From positions 1 to 64,000 of the forward strand of contig JAVJSF010000013.1 of assembly GCA_040219555.1 (NCBI GenBank): 64,000 bases of DNA, written 5' to 3'. The notes under the pieces are model-generated. The model did no database searches and was not told the DNA's origin. It saw only the letters and a program-made list of their open reading frames with translations. Origin of the DNA: JAVJSF01 sp040219555 (GTDB taxonomy: Bacteria; Actinomycetota; Thermoleophilia; Miltoncostaeales; Miltoncostaeaceae). Position 1 is the stretch's first letter. Every line of letters starts with the position of its first letter. Made by a program: the position numbers and the translations under genes. This document shows, piece after piece, positions 24,695 through 32,589 of the stretch.

Positions 24695-26137
24695 GTGCGC
24701 GCACTCGCCCAACGGGCGGCCCTGGCCGCGATCGGACTCTGCCTGGCCGCCGGCCCCGCCGCCGCCGCCGAGGTGTCGGCCACCGGATATGGCGCGCTGC
24801 TGCCCGGCGGCACCCAGGCCGGGGCGTCTCTCACCGGCGCGGGCGAGCGCAACGCCTCGTCCGGCGGCCTGCGCCCCGCGGGCGGCGGCACCATCGCCTC
24901 GCTGACCACCGGACTCACCACCGTCGACGACGGGGTCGCCGGGAGCGCCGAGGGGGCGGTCGTCGTCACCGGGATCTCTCTGTTCGAGGGCCGGGTCGAG
25001 ATCGGGGCCCTCCGGATGGCCGCGCGCGTGGACGTCGGCCCGGAGGGTCGCGACGTGGTGGTGACCGAGGCGGTGGTGGAGGGACTGGTCGTCAACGGGG
25101 CGCCGGTGTCGGCCGGGCACGGAAGCCGGGTGGCCGTGGAGGGGATCGGCACCCTCATCTTCTTCGAGCGCTCCTACGACGGGGACGGCCTCAGCATCAA
25201 CGCCATGCGCGTCGAGGTCACCGATCCGGCCGCGCGCGAGGTGATCGGCGAGCCCTTCGTGGTGGGTCATCTGGACCTCTCGGCCGAGCCCGGCGAGCCC
25301 CCCGCCACGCCGCCGCCGGCCGCCACCACCGAGCCGCCGCCGGCCACGACCCCGCCCTCCACCACGGACGCCCCGGAGCGGCCCCCGCGCACCAGCACCT
25401 CGCCGCCGCGTACCACGACGACGCCCCCGCGCACCGCCACCGCTCCGGGCGCCACGACGACGGCTCCGGGCACCACGGTGCCCGCACCGCCGCTGCGGCC
25501 CTCGCCCATCACGCGGCCGGAGGCCACGCCGCTGGAACCGCTGCCGCGTCAGCCCGCTCCCGAGGTCGACTTCGCCGGGGGCGCGGAGTACGTCTTCCCG
25601 GTGTACGGCACCGTGGGCTACTCGGACGACTTCCTGGCGCCGCGGGCCGGCACCGGGCTCCACTACGGCAACGACCTGTTCGCCGATACCGGCACTCCGC
25701 TGGTGGCGGTGGCCGACGGGCGCCTGTCCAAGGTGGGGGTGAACACCCTCGGGGGCAACCGCCTCTGGCTCACCGACGACCGCGGCAACTGGTTCTACTA
25801 CGCACACATGTCGGCCTACGCGCCCGCGGCCGTCGAGGGAGCCCGCGTGCGCGCCGGCCAGGTGATCGGTTTCGTCGGCAACAGCGGCCAGGCCATCACC
25901 ACTCCGCCGCACCTCCACTTCGAGATCCACCCGGGCGGGATCGACGAGCCGGCGGTCAACCCGTATCCGCACCTGCTGGCGTGGGAGAGGGGGGCCGAGG
26001 AGACCCCGCTGGCGTTCGAGGAGGGCGGCACCCCGGCCGCACCGATGCCGGCCGTCGGGGCGGTGGTCGTGGATGCCCTCCCGGAGGTGGACGCCCGGAC
26101 CGCGCCCGAGGACGGGCTGGCGGTGCCGGTCCTCTAG
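24695..26137 (+). CDS. Secreted M23-family (LytM-like) peptidase with Thr/Pro linker
   Basis: The 480-residue product has a signal peptide (LAAIGLCLAAGPAAAAE), an N-terminal beta-rich domain of unknown function (about 25-200), a Thr/Pro/Ala linker (about 205-285) and an M23 domain (about 295-430). The zinc ligands are in GLHYGNDLFAD (H-x3-D) and HLHFEIHPGG (H-x-H), with Tyr-rich GNWFYYAHMSAY between, so the metal site looks intact. It should cleave peptidoglycan peptides outside the cell. GTG 24695 fits a leaderless promoter divergent from the NlpC/P60 gene; the two may be expressed together. Confidence 0.88.
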   Translation: MRALAQRAALAAIGLCLAAGPAAAAEVSATGYGALLPGGTQAGASLTGAGERNASSGGLRPAGGGTIASLTTGLTTVDDGVAGSAEGAVVVTGISLFEGRVEIGALRMAARVDVGPEGRDVVVTEAVVEGLVVNGAPVSAGHGSRVAVEGIGTLIFFERSYDGDGLSINAMRVEVTDPAAREVIGEPFVVGHLDLSAEPGEPPATPPPAATTEPPPATTPPSTTDAPERPPRTSTSPPRTTTTPPRTATAPGATTTAPGTTVPAPPLRPSPITRPEATPLEPLPRQPAPEVDFAGGAEYVFPVYGTVGYSDDFLAPRAGTGLHYGNDLFADTGTPLVAVADGRLSKVGVNTLGGNRLWLTDDRGNWFYYAHMSAYAPAAVEGARVRAGQVIGFVGNSGQAITTPPHLHFEIHPGGIDEPAVNPYPHLLAWERGAEETPLAFEEGGTPAAPMPAVGAVVVDALPEVDARTAPEDGLAVPVL

Positions 26138-26158
26138 CCGGCCGCGCCGCCGCGCCAC

Positions 26159-26596
26159 TCAGGCGCCGAAGCTGTCCCCGCAGGAGCAGGTGGCGGTGGC
26201 GTTCGGGTTCTTGATCCGGAAGCCCCGCCGCAGCAGACCGTCCTCGTAGTCGATCACCGACCCGGTGACGTGGATGGCCGACTTCAGGTCCATCAGCATG
26301 CGGACGCCGTTGGAGTCGACCTCGCGCTCGTCGGCGCCGGCGGACTCGCCGGTGGGGAGCAGGTCGAGCTTGTACTCCAGACCCGCGCAGCCGCCGGCCA
26401 GGATGCGCAGGCGCACGCCCTCCTGGGTGCCCTGCTCGGCCGCGCAGCGGCGGATGTAGGCCGCGGCGGCGTCGCTGATGGTGACGAACGCCTCCCCGCC
26501 GGCCTGGGCCGCCTTGGCCGCCTTGGCGCGCGCGCGGGCCGCGGCCTTCTTCTCCTCGAGGGTCTGCGGCCGGTCGGGGGCGGTGTCGGTGCTCAT
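26159..26596 (-). CDS. sufA: A-type Fe-S carrier (SufA/IscA/HesB family)
   Basis: This last gene of the suf operon encodes a 145-residue Fe-S cluster carrier. The three cluster cysteines are present in GGCAGLEYKL and the C-terminal CSCGDSF. The first 40 residues are an unusual charged Ala/Lys/Arg-rich extension (LEEKKAAARARAKAAKAAQ) not found in typical 110-residue members. ATG 26596 overlaps the sufT stop by four bases. It probably passes clusters from SufBCD to target proteins. Confidence 0.9.
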   Translation of the reverse strand: MSTDTAPDRPQTLEEKKAAARARAKAAKAAQAGGEAFVTISDAAAAYIRRCAAEQGTQEGVRLRILAGGCAGLEYKLDLLPTGESAGADEREVDSNGVRMLMDLKSAIHVTGSVIDYEDGLLRRGFRIKNPNATATCSCGDSFGA

Positions 26597-26904
26597 CCGA
26601 ACCCCATGACCTTCATGAGGAAGCGCCCCTCCTCGGTCATGGAGTCGGGGCTCCACGGGGGGTCCCAGACCCACTGGACATCGACGCTCTCCACGCCGTC
26701 CAGCGGCTCCAGCGCCGCGCGGGCGTCGCCCATGATCTGCTCGGTCAGCGGGCAGCCCATGGAGGTGAGCGTCATGTGCAGGGTGACGTTGCCGGCGTCG
26801 TCCTGGATGACGTCATAGAGCAGCCCGAGGTCGACCACGTTCACCCCGAGCTCGGGGTCCTCGACCCCCTTCATCGCCGTGCGGATCTCGTCCTCGGTGG
26901 CCAC
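26593..26904 (-). CDS. sufT: Fe-S assembly factor SufT (MIP18/DUF59 family)
   Basis: The 103-residue protein has the DUF59 core: DEIRTAMKGVEDPELGVNVVDLGLLYDV at the N-terminus and the conserved cysteine in LTSMGCPLTEQI. SufT helps mature Fe-S proteins under high demand. GTG 26904 has an AAGGAGC ribosome site. It overlaps sufA and follows sufU by two bases, the standard actinobacterial order. Confidence 0.93.
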   Translation of the reverse strand: MATEDEIRTAMKGVEDPELGVNVVDLGLLYDVIQDDAGNVTLHMTLTSMGCPLTEQIMGDARAALEPLDGVESVDVQWVWDPPWSPDSMTEEGRFLMKVMGFG

Positions 26905-26906
26905 GT

Positions 26907-27371
26907 TCAGGCTCCTTCGCTCGACGGGTCGGTCCGGTCCCCCTGGAAGGTCAGGATTGCATCCTTGGCCGCCATCCAGCCCAGGAGGGCACACTTGATG
27001 CGCACCGGGTACTTCGCCACGCCCTCCAGGGCGACGGCGTCGCCCAGGCGGTCCTCGTCGGCGGTCTCGGTGCCGTTCATCACCAGGCGGAAGTGCTCCA
27101 CGAGATCCAGCGCTTCCTGCACGCGCTTGCCCTCCAGCGCCACGCTCATCATCGAGACCGACGCCTGCGAGATGGAGCACCCATCGCCGGTGTGGCGCAC
27201 CGCGCTCACGGTGCCGTCGGCGTCGATCTGCAACTCCAGGTGGATCTCGTCGCCGCAGAGGGGGTTGTGCTGGTCCACGGCCACGGAGGGGTCGTCCAGG
27301 GTGCCCACCCCGCGCTTGCGCCGGTAGTGGTCGAGGATCAGTTCCTGGTAGAGGTCGTCCAGTCCGCCCAC
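26907..27371 (-). CDS. sufU: Fe-S assembly sulfur-transfer protein SufU
   Basis: SufU accepts persulfide sulfur from SufS with zinc help. The 154 residues show LDDLYQELILDHYRRKRGVG, NPLCGDEIHLELQ (first Cys), GDGCSISQASVSMM (second Cys) and VRIKCALLGWMAAKDAI (third Cys); together with the Asp of GDE these form the SufU zinc site. The gap region between the second and third cysteines distinguishes it from IscU. GTG 27371 has GAGGGGGA before it. It lies 13 bases after the sufS stop. Confidence 0.94.
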   Translation of the reverse strand: MGGLDDLYQELILDHYRRKRGVGTLDDPSVAVDQHNPLCGDEIHLELQIDADGTVSAVRHTGDGCSISQASVSMMSVALEGKRVQEALDLVEHFRLVMNGTETADEDRLGDAVALEGVAKYPVRIKCALLGWMAAKDAILTFQGDRTDPSSEGA

Positions 27372-27384
27372 GGCTCCCCCTCGC

Positions 27385-28635
27385 TCAGCTCAGCGCGGCG
27401 CGGGCCGTGGCCAGCGCGCGCACCAGGTGGTCGATGTCCTCGGTGGTGTTGTACACGTAGGCGCTGGCGCGGGCTGTGGCGCCCACCCCGAGCACGCGCA
27501 TCAGCGGCTTGGCGCAGTGGTGGCCGGCGCGGATGCAGACCCCCTCCTGGTCGACCAGATGCGCGATGTCGTGCGGATGGATGTCCGGCAGCGAGAACGA
27601 GACCACGGCCCCGCGCCGGTCCGGGTCGCGCGGCCCGTGTATGACGATGCCGGGCACCTCGCCCAGGGCGTCGAGCATGTAGGCGGCCATCTCCCGCTCG
27701 TGGGCGCGGACGTTCTCCATGCCCAGGCCGTCCAGGTAGCCCACGGCGGCGCCCAGGCCCACGCCCTCGGCGATGGGCGGGGTCCCCGCCTCGAACTTGT
27801 GGGGCAGGTCGGCCCAGGTGGAGCCGGTGGTGGTGACGTTGGAGATCATCTCGCCGCCCCCCAGGAAGGGCTCGATGCCCTCCAGCACCTCCCGGGTGCC
27901 CACGAGCACGCCGACCCCCGTCGGGCCCAGCATCTTGTGGCCGGTGAACGCCATCAGGTCGCAGCCGAGGGCGGCGAAGTCGACCGGCATGTGCGGCACG
28001 CTCTGCGAGGCGTCCACCAGGCACAGGGCACCCGCCTCGTGGGCCATGCGGGCCACCTCGGCCACCGGGTTGATGGTGCCCAGAACGTTGCTGGCGTGAA
28101 CCACGCCCACCATGCGGGTGCGCGGGCCGATCAGCGAGGCCATGGCGTCCAGGTCCAGCTCGCCCTCGGCCGTCACCGGGCAGAAGCGCACCGTGGCACC
28201 CGTGATCCCGGCCACGATCTGCCAGGGGACGATGTCGGAGTGGTGCTCCATCTCGGTGACGACGATCTCGTCGCCGTCGGCCAGGCCGCGGACGCCCCAC
28301 GCCCAGGCCACCAGGTTGATGGCCTCGCTGGCGTTCTTGGCCAGGACCGTGCACTCGGGCGACGCGTTCACCAGCCCGGCCACCGCGGCCCGTCCGGCCT
28401 CGAAACGCGATGTCGCCTCGGCGGCGAGCTCGTACACCCCGCGGTGGACGTTCGCGTTGGTCTGCTCGTAGTAGGCATCCATGGCCTCGAGCACCGCGCG
28501 CGGCTTCTGCGAGGTGGCCGCGGAGTCGAGGTAGACCAGCGGCACCCCGTGCACGCGCCGCTCCAGGATCGGGAAGTCGGCGCGGAGCGCCTCCACATCG
28601 AGCCCGGCCGGGGTGTCCACGGGGTGCACGCTCAT
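27385..28635 (-). CDS. sufS: Cysteine desulfurase SufS
   Basis: This PLP enzyme takes sulfur from cysteine and forms a persulfide for SufU. The 416 residues have YLDSAATSQKP at the N-terminus, the PLP-stacking ITEMEHHSD-type motif (TEMEHHSDIVPW), the Schiff-base Lys in TGHKMLGPTG (about residue 230) and the catalytic Cys in RAGHHCAKPLM (about 367). ATG 28635 overlaps the sufC stop by one base. Confidence 0.95.
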   Translation of the reverse strand: MSVHPVDTPAGLDVEALRADFPILERRVHGVPLVYLDSAATSQKPRAVLEAMDAYYEQTNANVHRGVYELAAEATSRFEAGRAAVAGLVNASPECTVLAKNASEAINLVAWAWGVRGLADGDEIVVTEMEHHSDIVPWQIVAGITGATVRFCPVTAEGELDLDAMASLIGPRTRMVGVVHASNVLGTINPVAEVARMAHEAGALCLVDASQSVPHMPVDFAALGCDLMAFTGHKMLGPTGVGVLVGTREVLEGIEPFLGGGEMISNVTTTGSTWADLPHKFEAGTPPIAEGVGLGAAVGYLDGLGMENVRAHEREMAAYMLDALGEVPGIVIHGPRDPDRRGAVVSFSLPDIHPHDIAHLVDQEGVCIRAGHHCAKPLMRVLGVGATARASAYVYNTTEDIDHLVRALATARAALS

Positions 28636-29405
28636 CAGCCGGCGCTCGGCGCGGCGGCCTCCTCGGCCTCGCCGAACTCGACGTAGCCGTTCTCCTCCAG
28701 GTGATCGGCCAGGTCGGGGCCGCCGGTGCGGGCGATGCGACCCTTGTACATCACGTGGACCACATCGGGCTTGATGTAGCGCAGGATGCGCGTGTAGTGG
28801 GTGATGATCAGCACGCCGAGGCCCGGACCGCGCATGCTGTTGACGCCCTCGGAGACCACGCGCAGGGCGTCCACGTCGAGGCCCGAGTCGGTCTCGTCCA
28901 GCACCGCGAACTTCGGCTCCAGCATGGCCATCTGCAGGATCTCGTGGCGCTTCTTCTCGCCGCCCGAGAAACCCTCGTTCAGGTAGCGGTCGGCGAACGC
29001 CCGGTCGAAGCCCAGCAGCTTGCTCTTCTCGTCGAAGAGCTTGATGAAGTCGCGGGGGGAGATCTCCTCGCCGCGGACCGCGTTCAGCGAGGTGCGCAGG
29101 AAGTTCATCACGGAGACGCCCGGGACCTCGACGGGGTACTGCATGGCCAGGAACAGGCCCAGCTGGGCGCGCTCGTCGGCCTCCATCTCGGCGATGTCCT
29201 GGCCGTCGAACTTCGCCTCCCCGCCGGTGATCTCGTAGCGGGGGTGGCCCGCAAGGGCGTAGGCCAGGGTGCTCTTGCCGGACCCGTTGGGGCCCATGAG
29301 CGCATGCACCTCGCCTTGGGGCACCTCGAGCGTCACACCCTTGAGGATCGGCGTGCCCTCGACGGCGACCTCGAGGTCGTTGATCTGAAGGATGGGATCT
29401 GCCAC
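28635..29405 (-). CDS. sufC: Fe-S assembly ATPase SufC
   Basis: SufC is the ABC-type ATPase that drives the SufBC2D scaffold in the cytoplasm. The 256 residues contain Walker A GPNGSGKST, the signature LNEGFSGGEKKR, Walker B FAVLDETDSGLD and the switch His in THYTRIL. GTG 29405 is chosen for its AGGAG ribosome site; an upstream in-frame ATG at 29423 lacks one. It follows the Rieske-type gene by seven bases. Confidence 0.95.
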   Translation of the reverse strand: MADPILQINDLEVAVEGTPILKGVTLEVPQGEVHALMGPNGSGKSTLAYALAGHPRYEITGGEAKFDGQDIAEMEADERAQLGLFLAMQYPVEVPGVSVMNFLRTSLNAVRGEEISPRDFIKLFDEKSKLLGFDRAFADRYLNEGFSGGEKKRHEILQMAMLEPKFAVLDETDSGLDVDALRVVSEGVNSMRGPGLGVLIITHYTRILRYIKPDVVHVMYKGRIARTGGPDLADHLEENGYVEFGEAEEAAAPSAG

Positions 29406-29412
29406 GGAACTC

Positions 29413-29751
29413 CTAGTCGACAAGTGGGTGGGGATGGCTGGGGGTGGGATCCACCAGCACGCGCCCGTCGCGCACGCTCACGGGGAAGGTGGGGAGATCG
29501 CGCGAGGCCGGCGGGCTCAGCACCGCGCCGGAGCGCATGGAGAACAGCGCCCCGTGGCGCGGGCACTCGATGCGCTCGCCGTCGACCCAGCCGGCCGACA
29601 GCGATTCGAGGGCGTGCGTGCAGACGTCGTGGACGCCATGGACCTCGTCGCCGAGGCGGACCAGGCACACGGGGCGCCCGGCCACCTCCACGCGGTGGGC
29701 GGTGCCCTCCTCGAGGTCGGCCAGGGCCATGACGTCGACGGGCTCGCTCAT
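29413..29751 (-). CDS. Rieske-type [2Fe-2S] ferredoxin in the suf operon
   Basis: This 112-residue single-domain Rieske protein has the cluster motifs CTHALESL (C-x-H) and CPRHGALFSM (C-x2-H). A similar small Rieske gene sits between sufD and sufC in many actinobacterial suf operons, where it is usually annotated as a dioxygenase ferredoxin subunit. Its place suggests electron supply for cluster assembly, which is inference. ATG 29751 overlaps the sufD stop by four bases. Confidence 0.9.
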   Translation of the reverse strand: MSEPVDVMALADLEEGTAHRVEVAGRPVCLVRLGDEVHGVHDVCTHALESLSAGWVDGERIECPRHGALFSMRSGAVLSPPASRDLPTFPVSVRDGRVLVDPTPSHPHPLVD

Positions 29752-30974
29752 CGCAGCTTGTGCGCCACGGCCGCCTCGAGCTCCTGGCGCAGCTCGGGGA
29801 GTTCCACGTGCGCGAGCACCTCCTGCATGAAGCCCATCACGATCAGGCGCTTGGCCTCGGAGAGCGGCACGCCGCGGGACTGCAGGTAGAACAGGTGCTC
29901 GTCGTCCACGCGACCGACGGCGCCGGCGTGCGAGCACTTCACCTCGGCCGTCTCGATCTCCAGGAAGGGGATCGTGTCGGCGTGGGCCCCCTCGTTGAGC
30001 ACGAGGTTGCGGTTGGTCTGGTAGGCGTCGGTGCCCGGGGCGCCCGGGGGCACCACGAGGTTGCCGAAGAACACGGTGTGGGCCGTGTCCTGGATGGCGC
30101 CCTTGTAGAGCAGGTTCGAGTAGGCCTGTGGCGCCTCGTGGCGCGAGACCACCCGGTGCTCGAAGTGCTGTTTGCCGCCGGCGAAGAACAGGCCGAGGGC
30201 CCTCGCATCGGCGCCGGAGCCGCCCACCACCATCGTGGGCTCGACGCGCACCACGTCGCCGCCCAGGGTGACCACCACCGAGCGCACCTTGGCGTCCTTG
30301 CCGGCGTGGGCGCGCAGCATCGCGTGATGGTGCACGCCGGAGCCCCACTGGATCACCGAGACGTGCTCCAGTTCGGCGCCGTCGGCCACGTAGAGCTCGA
30401 CGGCCGACGAGGCCTGGACGGTTCCGGGGAGATCGGGGGAGACGAAACGGTCGATGACGGTGGCCTTGGCGCCCGCCTCCACCACCACCAGCGTGCGGCC
30501 GAACACGCGCCCGGTGGCGCCGGTGGCCGAGAGGGTCGTCTCCACGGGCAGGGTCAGCTCGACCCCGCGCGGGACGTACACGAATGTCCCGGCGTCCCAG
30601 CGGGCGGCGTTGAGCGCGCCGGGACGGTCGCCCGTGCCCACCAGGCCGTACAGGCGCTCGCGCACCAGGTCCTCGTGGGAGGCCAGCGCCTCCGAGAGCT
30701 CGGCCACCACGACGCCCGCGGGCAGCTCGCCCAGGTCGGGGTCGGTGGGCAGGCCGTCGGTGAACGTGAAGCGCGCCGCCCGCTCGCCGCCGGCCGGCGG
30801 GGCGGCGGCGGGCACGGGGCCCGGTGCCGCCGCGTCGCGGCCGTCGAGGGCCAGCGTCGCCGGCGCGGTGAAGCGCCACTCCTCCTCGCGCCCGGTGAGG
30901 GCGGGGAGGGTGGTCAGAGACTCCTCGGCGCTGGTGCGGGCCTCCTCGGCCCAGGTCGGTGCCGCGCTAGCCAA
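29748..30974 (-). CDS. sufD: Fe-S assembly scaffold subunit SufD
   Basis: SufD pairs with SufB and SufC to build clusters. The 408 residues show the SufB/D beta-helix core, with GVELTLPVETTLSATG, VSVIQWGSGVHHHAMLRAHAG, and the C-terminal HAGAVGRVDDEHLFYLQSRGV segment with the conserved His. The start is TTG 30974, preceded by GGAGG six bases upstream; no better start is in frame nearby. It overlaps the sufB stop by eight bases. Confidence 0.94.
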   Translation of the reverse strand: MASAAPTWAEEARTSAEESLTTLPALTGREEEWRFTAPATLALDGRDAAAPGPVPAAAPPAGGERAARFTFTDGLPTDPDLGELPAGVVVAELSEALASHEDLVRERLYGLVGTGDRPGALNAARWDAGTFVYVPRGVELTLPVETTLSATGATGRVFGRTLVVVEAGAKATVIDRFVSPDLPGTVQASSAVELYVADGAELEHVSVIQWGSGVHHHAMLRAHAGKDAKVRSVVVTLGGDVVRVEPTMVVGGSGADARALGLFFAGGKQHFEHRVVSRHEAPQAYSNLLYKGAIQDTAHTVFFGNLVVPPGAPGTDAYQTNRNLVLNEGAHADTIPFLEIETAEVKCSHAGAVGRVDDEHLFYLQSRGVPLSEAKRLIVMGFMQEVLAHVELPELRQELEAAVAHKLR

Positions 30975-32373
30975 TCGAGCCCTCCATCTGCAGCTCGATG
31001 AGCCGGTTCAGCTCCACGGCGTACTCCATCGGCAGCTCCTTCGCGATCGGCTCGATGAACCCGCGCACGATCATGGCCATGGCGTCCTCCTCGGAGAGTC
31101 CGCGGCTCATGAGGTAGAAGATCTGGTCGTCGCCGATCTTCGACACCGTCGCCTCGTGGCCGATGCTCGAGTTCTCCTCGCGGATGTCCATGTAGGGGTA
31201 GGTGTCCGAGCGGCTGTCGTCGTCCAGCAGCAGCGCGTCGCACACCACCGAGGCCTTGCTGCGCACGGCGCCCTCGTCCACCTGCACGAGGCCGCGGTAG
31301 CTGGTGCGCCCGCCGCCCTTGGAGATGGACTTGGAGACGATGGTCGAGGACGTGTCGGGAGCCGTGTGGACCATCTTGGCGCCGGCGTCCTGGTGCATCC
31401 CCTCGGAGGCCATGGCCACCGACAGCACCTCGCCGCGTGCCCCGCGCCCGGTGAGCCAGACCGCCGGGTACTTCATGGTCAGCTTCGACCCCAGGTTGCC
31501 GTCCACCCACTCCATCGTGGCGTTCTCCTGGGCCACGGCGCGCTTGGTGACCAGGTTGTAGACGTTGGTCGACCAGTTCTGGATGGTGGTGTAGCGGCAG
31601 CGGGCGCCAGGCTTGACGATGATCTCCACCACGGCCGAGTGCAGCGAGTCGGTGGTGTACACCGGAGCGGTGCAGCCCTCGACGTAGTGCACGAACGAGC
31701 CCGGCTCGCAGATGATCAACGTGCGCTCGAACTGGCCCATGTTCTCCGCGTTGATGCGGAAGTAGGCCTGCAGCGGGATCTCCACCTGGACGCCCTCGGG
31801 CACCCAGATGAACGAGCCGCCCGACCACACGGCCGAGTTCAGCGCGGCCAGCTTGTTGTCCCCCGGCGGGATGACCGTGGCCCAGTGCTCGCGGAACAGC
31901 TCCTCATGCTCACGCAGGGCCGTGTCGGTGTCGCAGAAGATGACGCCCTTCTTCTCCAGGTCCTCGCGGATGGAGTGGTAGACGACCTCGCTCTCGTACT
32001 GGGCGCTCACGCCCGAGAGGTACTTCTGCTCGGCCTCCGGGATGCCCAGGCGGTCGAAGGTGTTCTTGATGTCGGTCGGGACGTCGTTCCAGTCGGTCCC
32101 CTGCTTCTCCGACGCGCGGATGAAGTAGAAGATGTCCTGGAAGTCGATGGTCTCGAGGTCGCCGCCCCAGTCGGGCAGGGGCTTGCGCTCGAAGATCTCG
32201 AGGGCGCGGAGGCGGAACTTCAGCATCCACTCCGGCTCGTTCTTCAGGAACGAGATCTCGCGCACGACGTCCTCGCTCAGGCCCTTCTTGGGCTCGAAGA
32301 CGTAGTTGGCGGGGTCGTGCCAGCCGAACTTGTACTGGCCCAGATCGATATCGGGTGGCTTGACTGTGGACAC
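30967..32373 (-). CDS. sufB: Fe-S assembly scaffold subunit SufB
   Basis: SufB is the scaffold on which clusters form. The 468 residues include YKFGWHDPANYVF, SFIWVPEGVQVEIPLQ, FVHYVEGCTAPVY with the conserved Cys, NWSTNVYNLVTKRA and the C-terminal GHEATVSKIGDDQIFYLMSRGL. No intein is present, unlike in some mycobacterial SufB proteins. GTG 32373 with GGAGG upstream is preferred over TTG 32406, which is too close to the -10. It is the first gene of the eight-gene operon. Confidence 0.96.
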   Translation of the reverse strand: MSTVKPPDIDLGQYKFGWHDPANYVFEPKKGLSEDVVREISFLKNEPEWMLKFRLRALEIFERKPLPDWGGDLETIDFQDIFYFIRASEKQGTDWNDVPTDIKNTFDRLGIPEAEQKYLSGVSAQYESEVVYHSIREDLEKKGVIFCDTDTALREHEELFREHWATVIPPGDNKLAALNSAVWSGGSFIWVPEGVQVEIPLQAYFRINAENMGQFERTLIICEPGSFVHYVEGCTAPVYTTDSLHSAVVEIIVKPGARCRYTTIQNWSTNVYNLVTKRAVAQENATMEWVDGNLGSKLTMKYPAVWLTGRGARGEVLSVAMASEGMHQDAGAKMVHTAPDTSSTIVSKSISKGGGRTSYRGLVQVDEGAVRSKASVVCDALLLDDDSRSDTYPYMDIREENSSIGHEATVSKIGDDQIFYLMSRGLSEEDAMAMIVRGFIEPIAKELPMEYAVELNRLIELQMEGSIG

Positions 32374-32408
32374 GTGTCCTCCGCGGTCGCTGTCGTCGCG
32401 CCTCAATA

Positions 32409-32423
32409 AGGATACGCCTATCC
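32409..32423 (-). promoter_or_regulatory. suf operon promoter -10 with an inverted repeat
   Basis: On the minus strand TATCCT (32414-32409) would start transcription about 28 bases before the sufB GTG. It forms one arm of the inverted repeat GGATA-CGCC-TATCC (32410-32423), a possible operator for the SufR-like regulator encoded nearby. Confidence 0.45.
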
Positions 32424-32589
32424 CCGGAACGCGGTCGTGGACGCCCCCGAAGGGGTCACCCCGCCCGGCCCCTCAACCGGAACGGCGTCCACGGAGACTA
32501 ACCGACGCGCCCCGGAGCCGGGCCGCCGGCGCGGCGGACGGGCCCGGTGCGGATCGTCGCGAGGCGCCCGGCGGCGGGCGGCACCGCGT

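Noticed and set aside
25281..25520. Possible repeat array in the Thr/Pro-rich stretch
   Set aside because: It is in-frame, low-complexity linker coding sequence of the M23 gene, without regular repeats or spacers.
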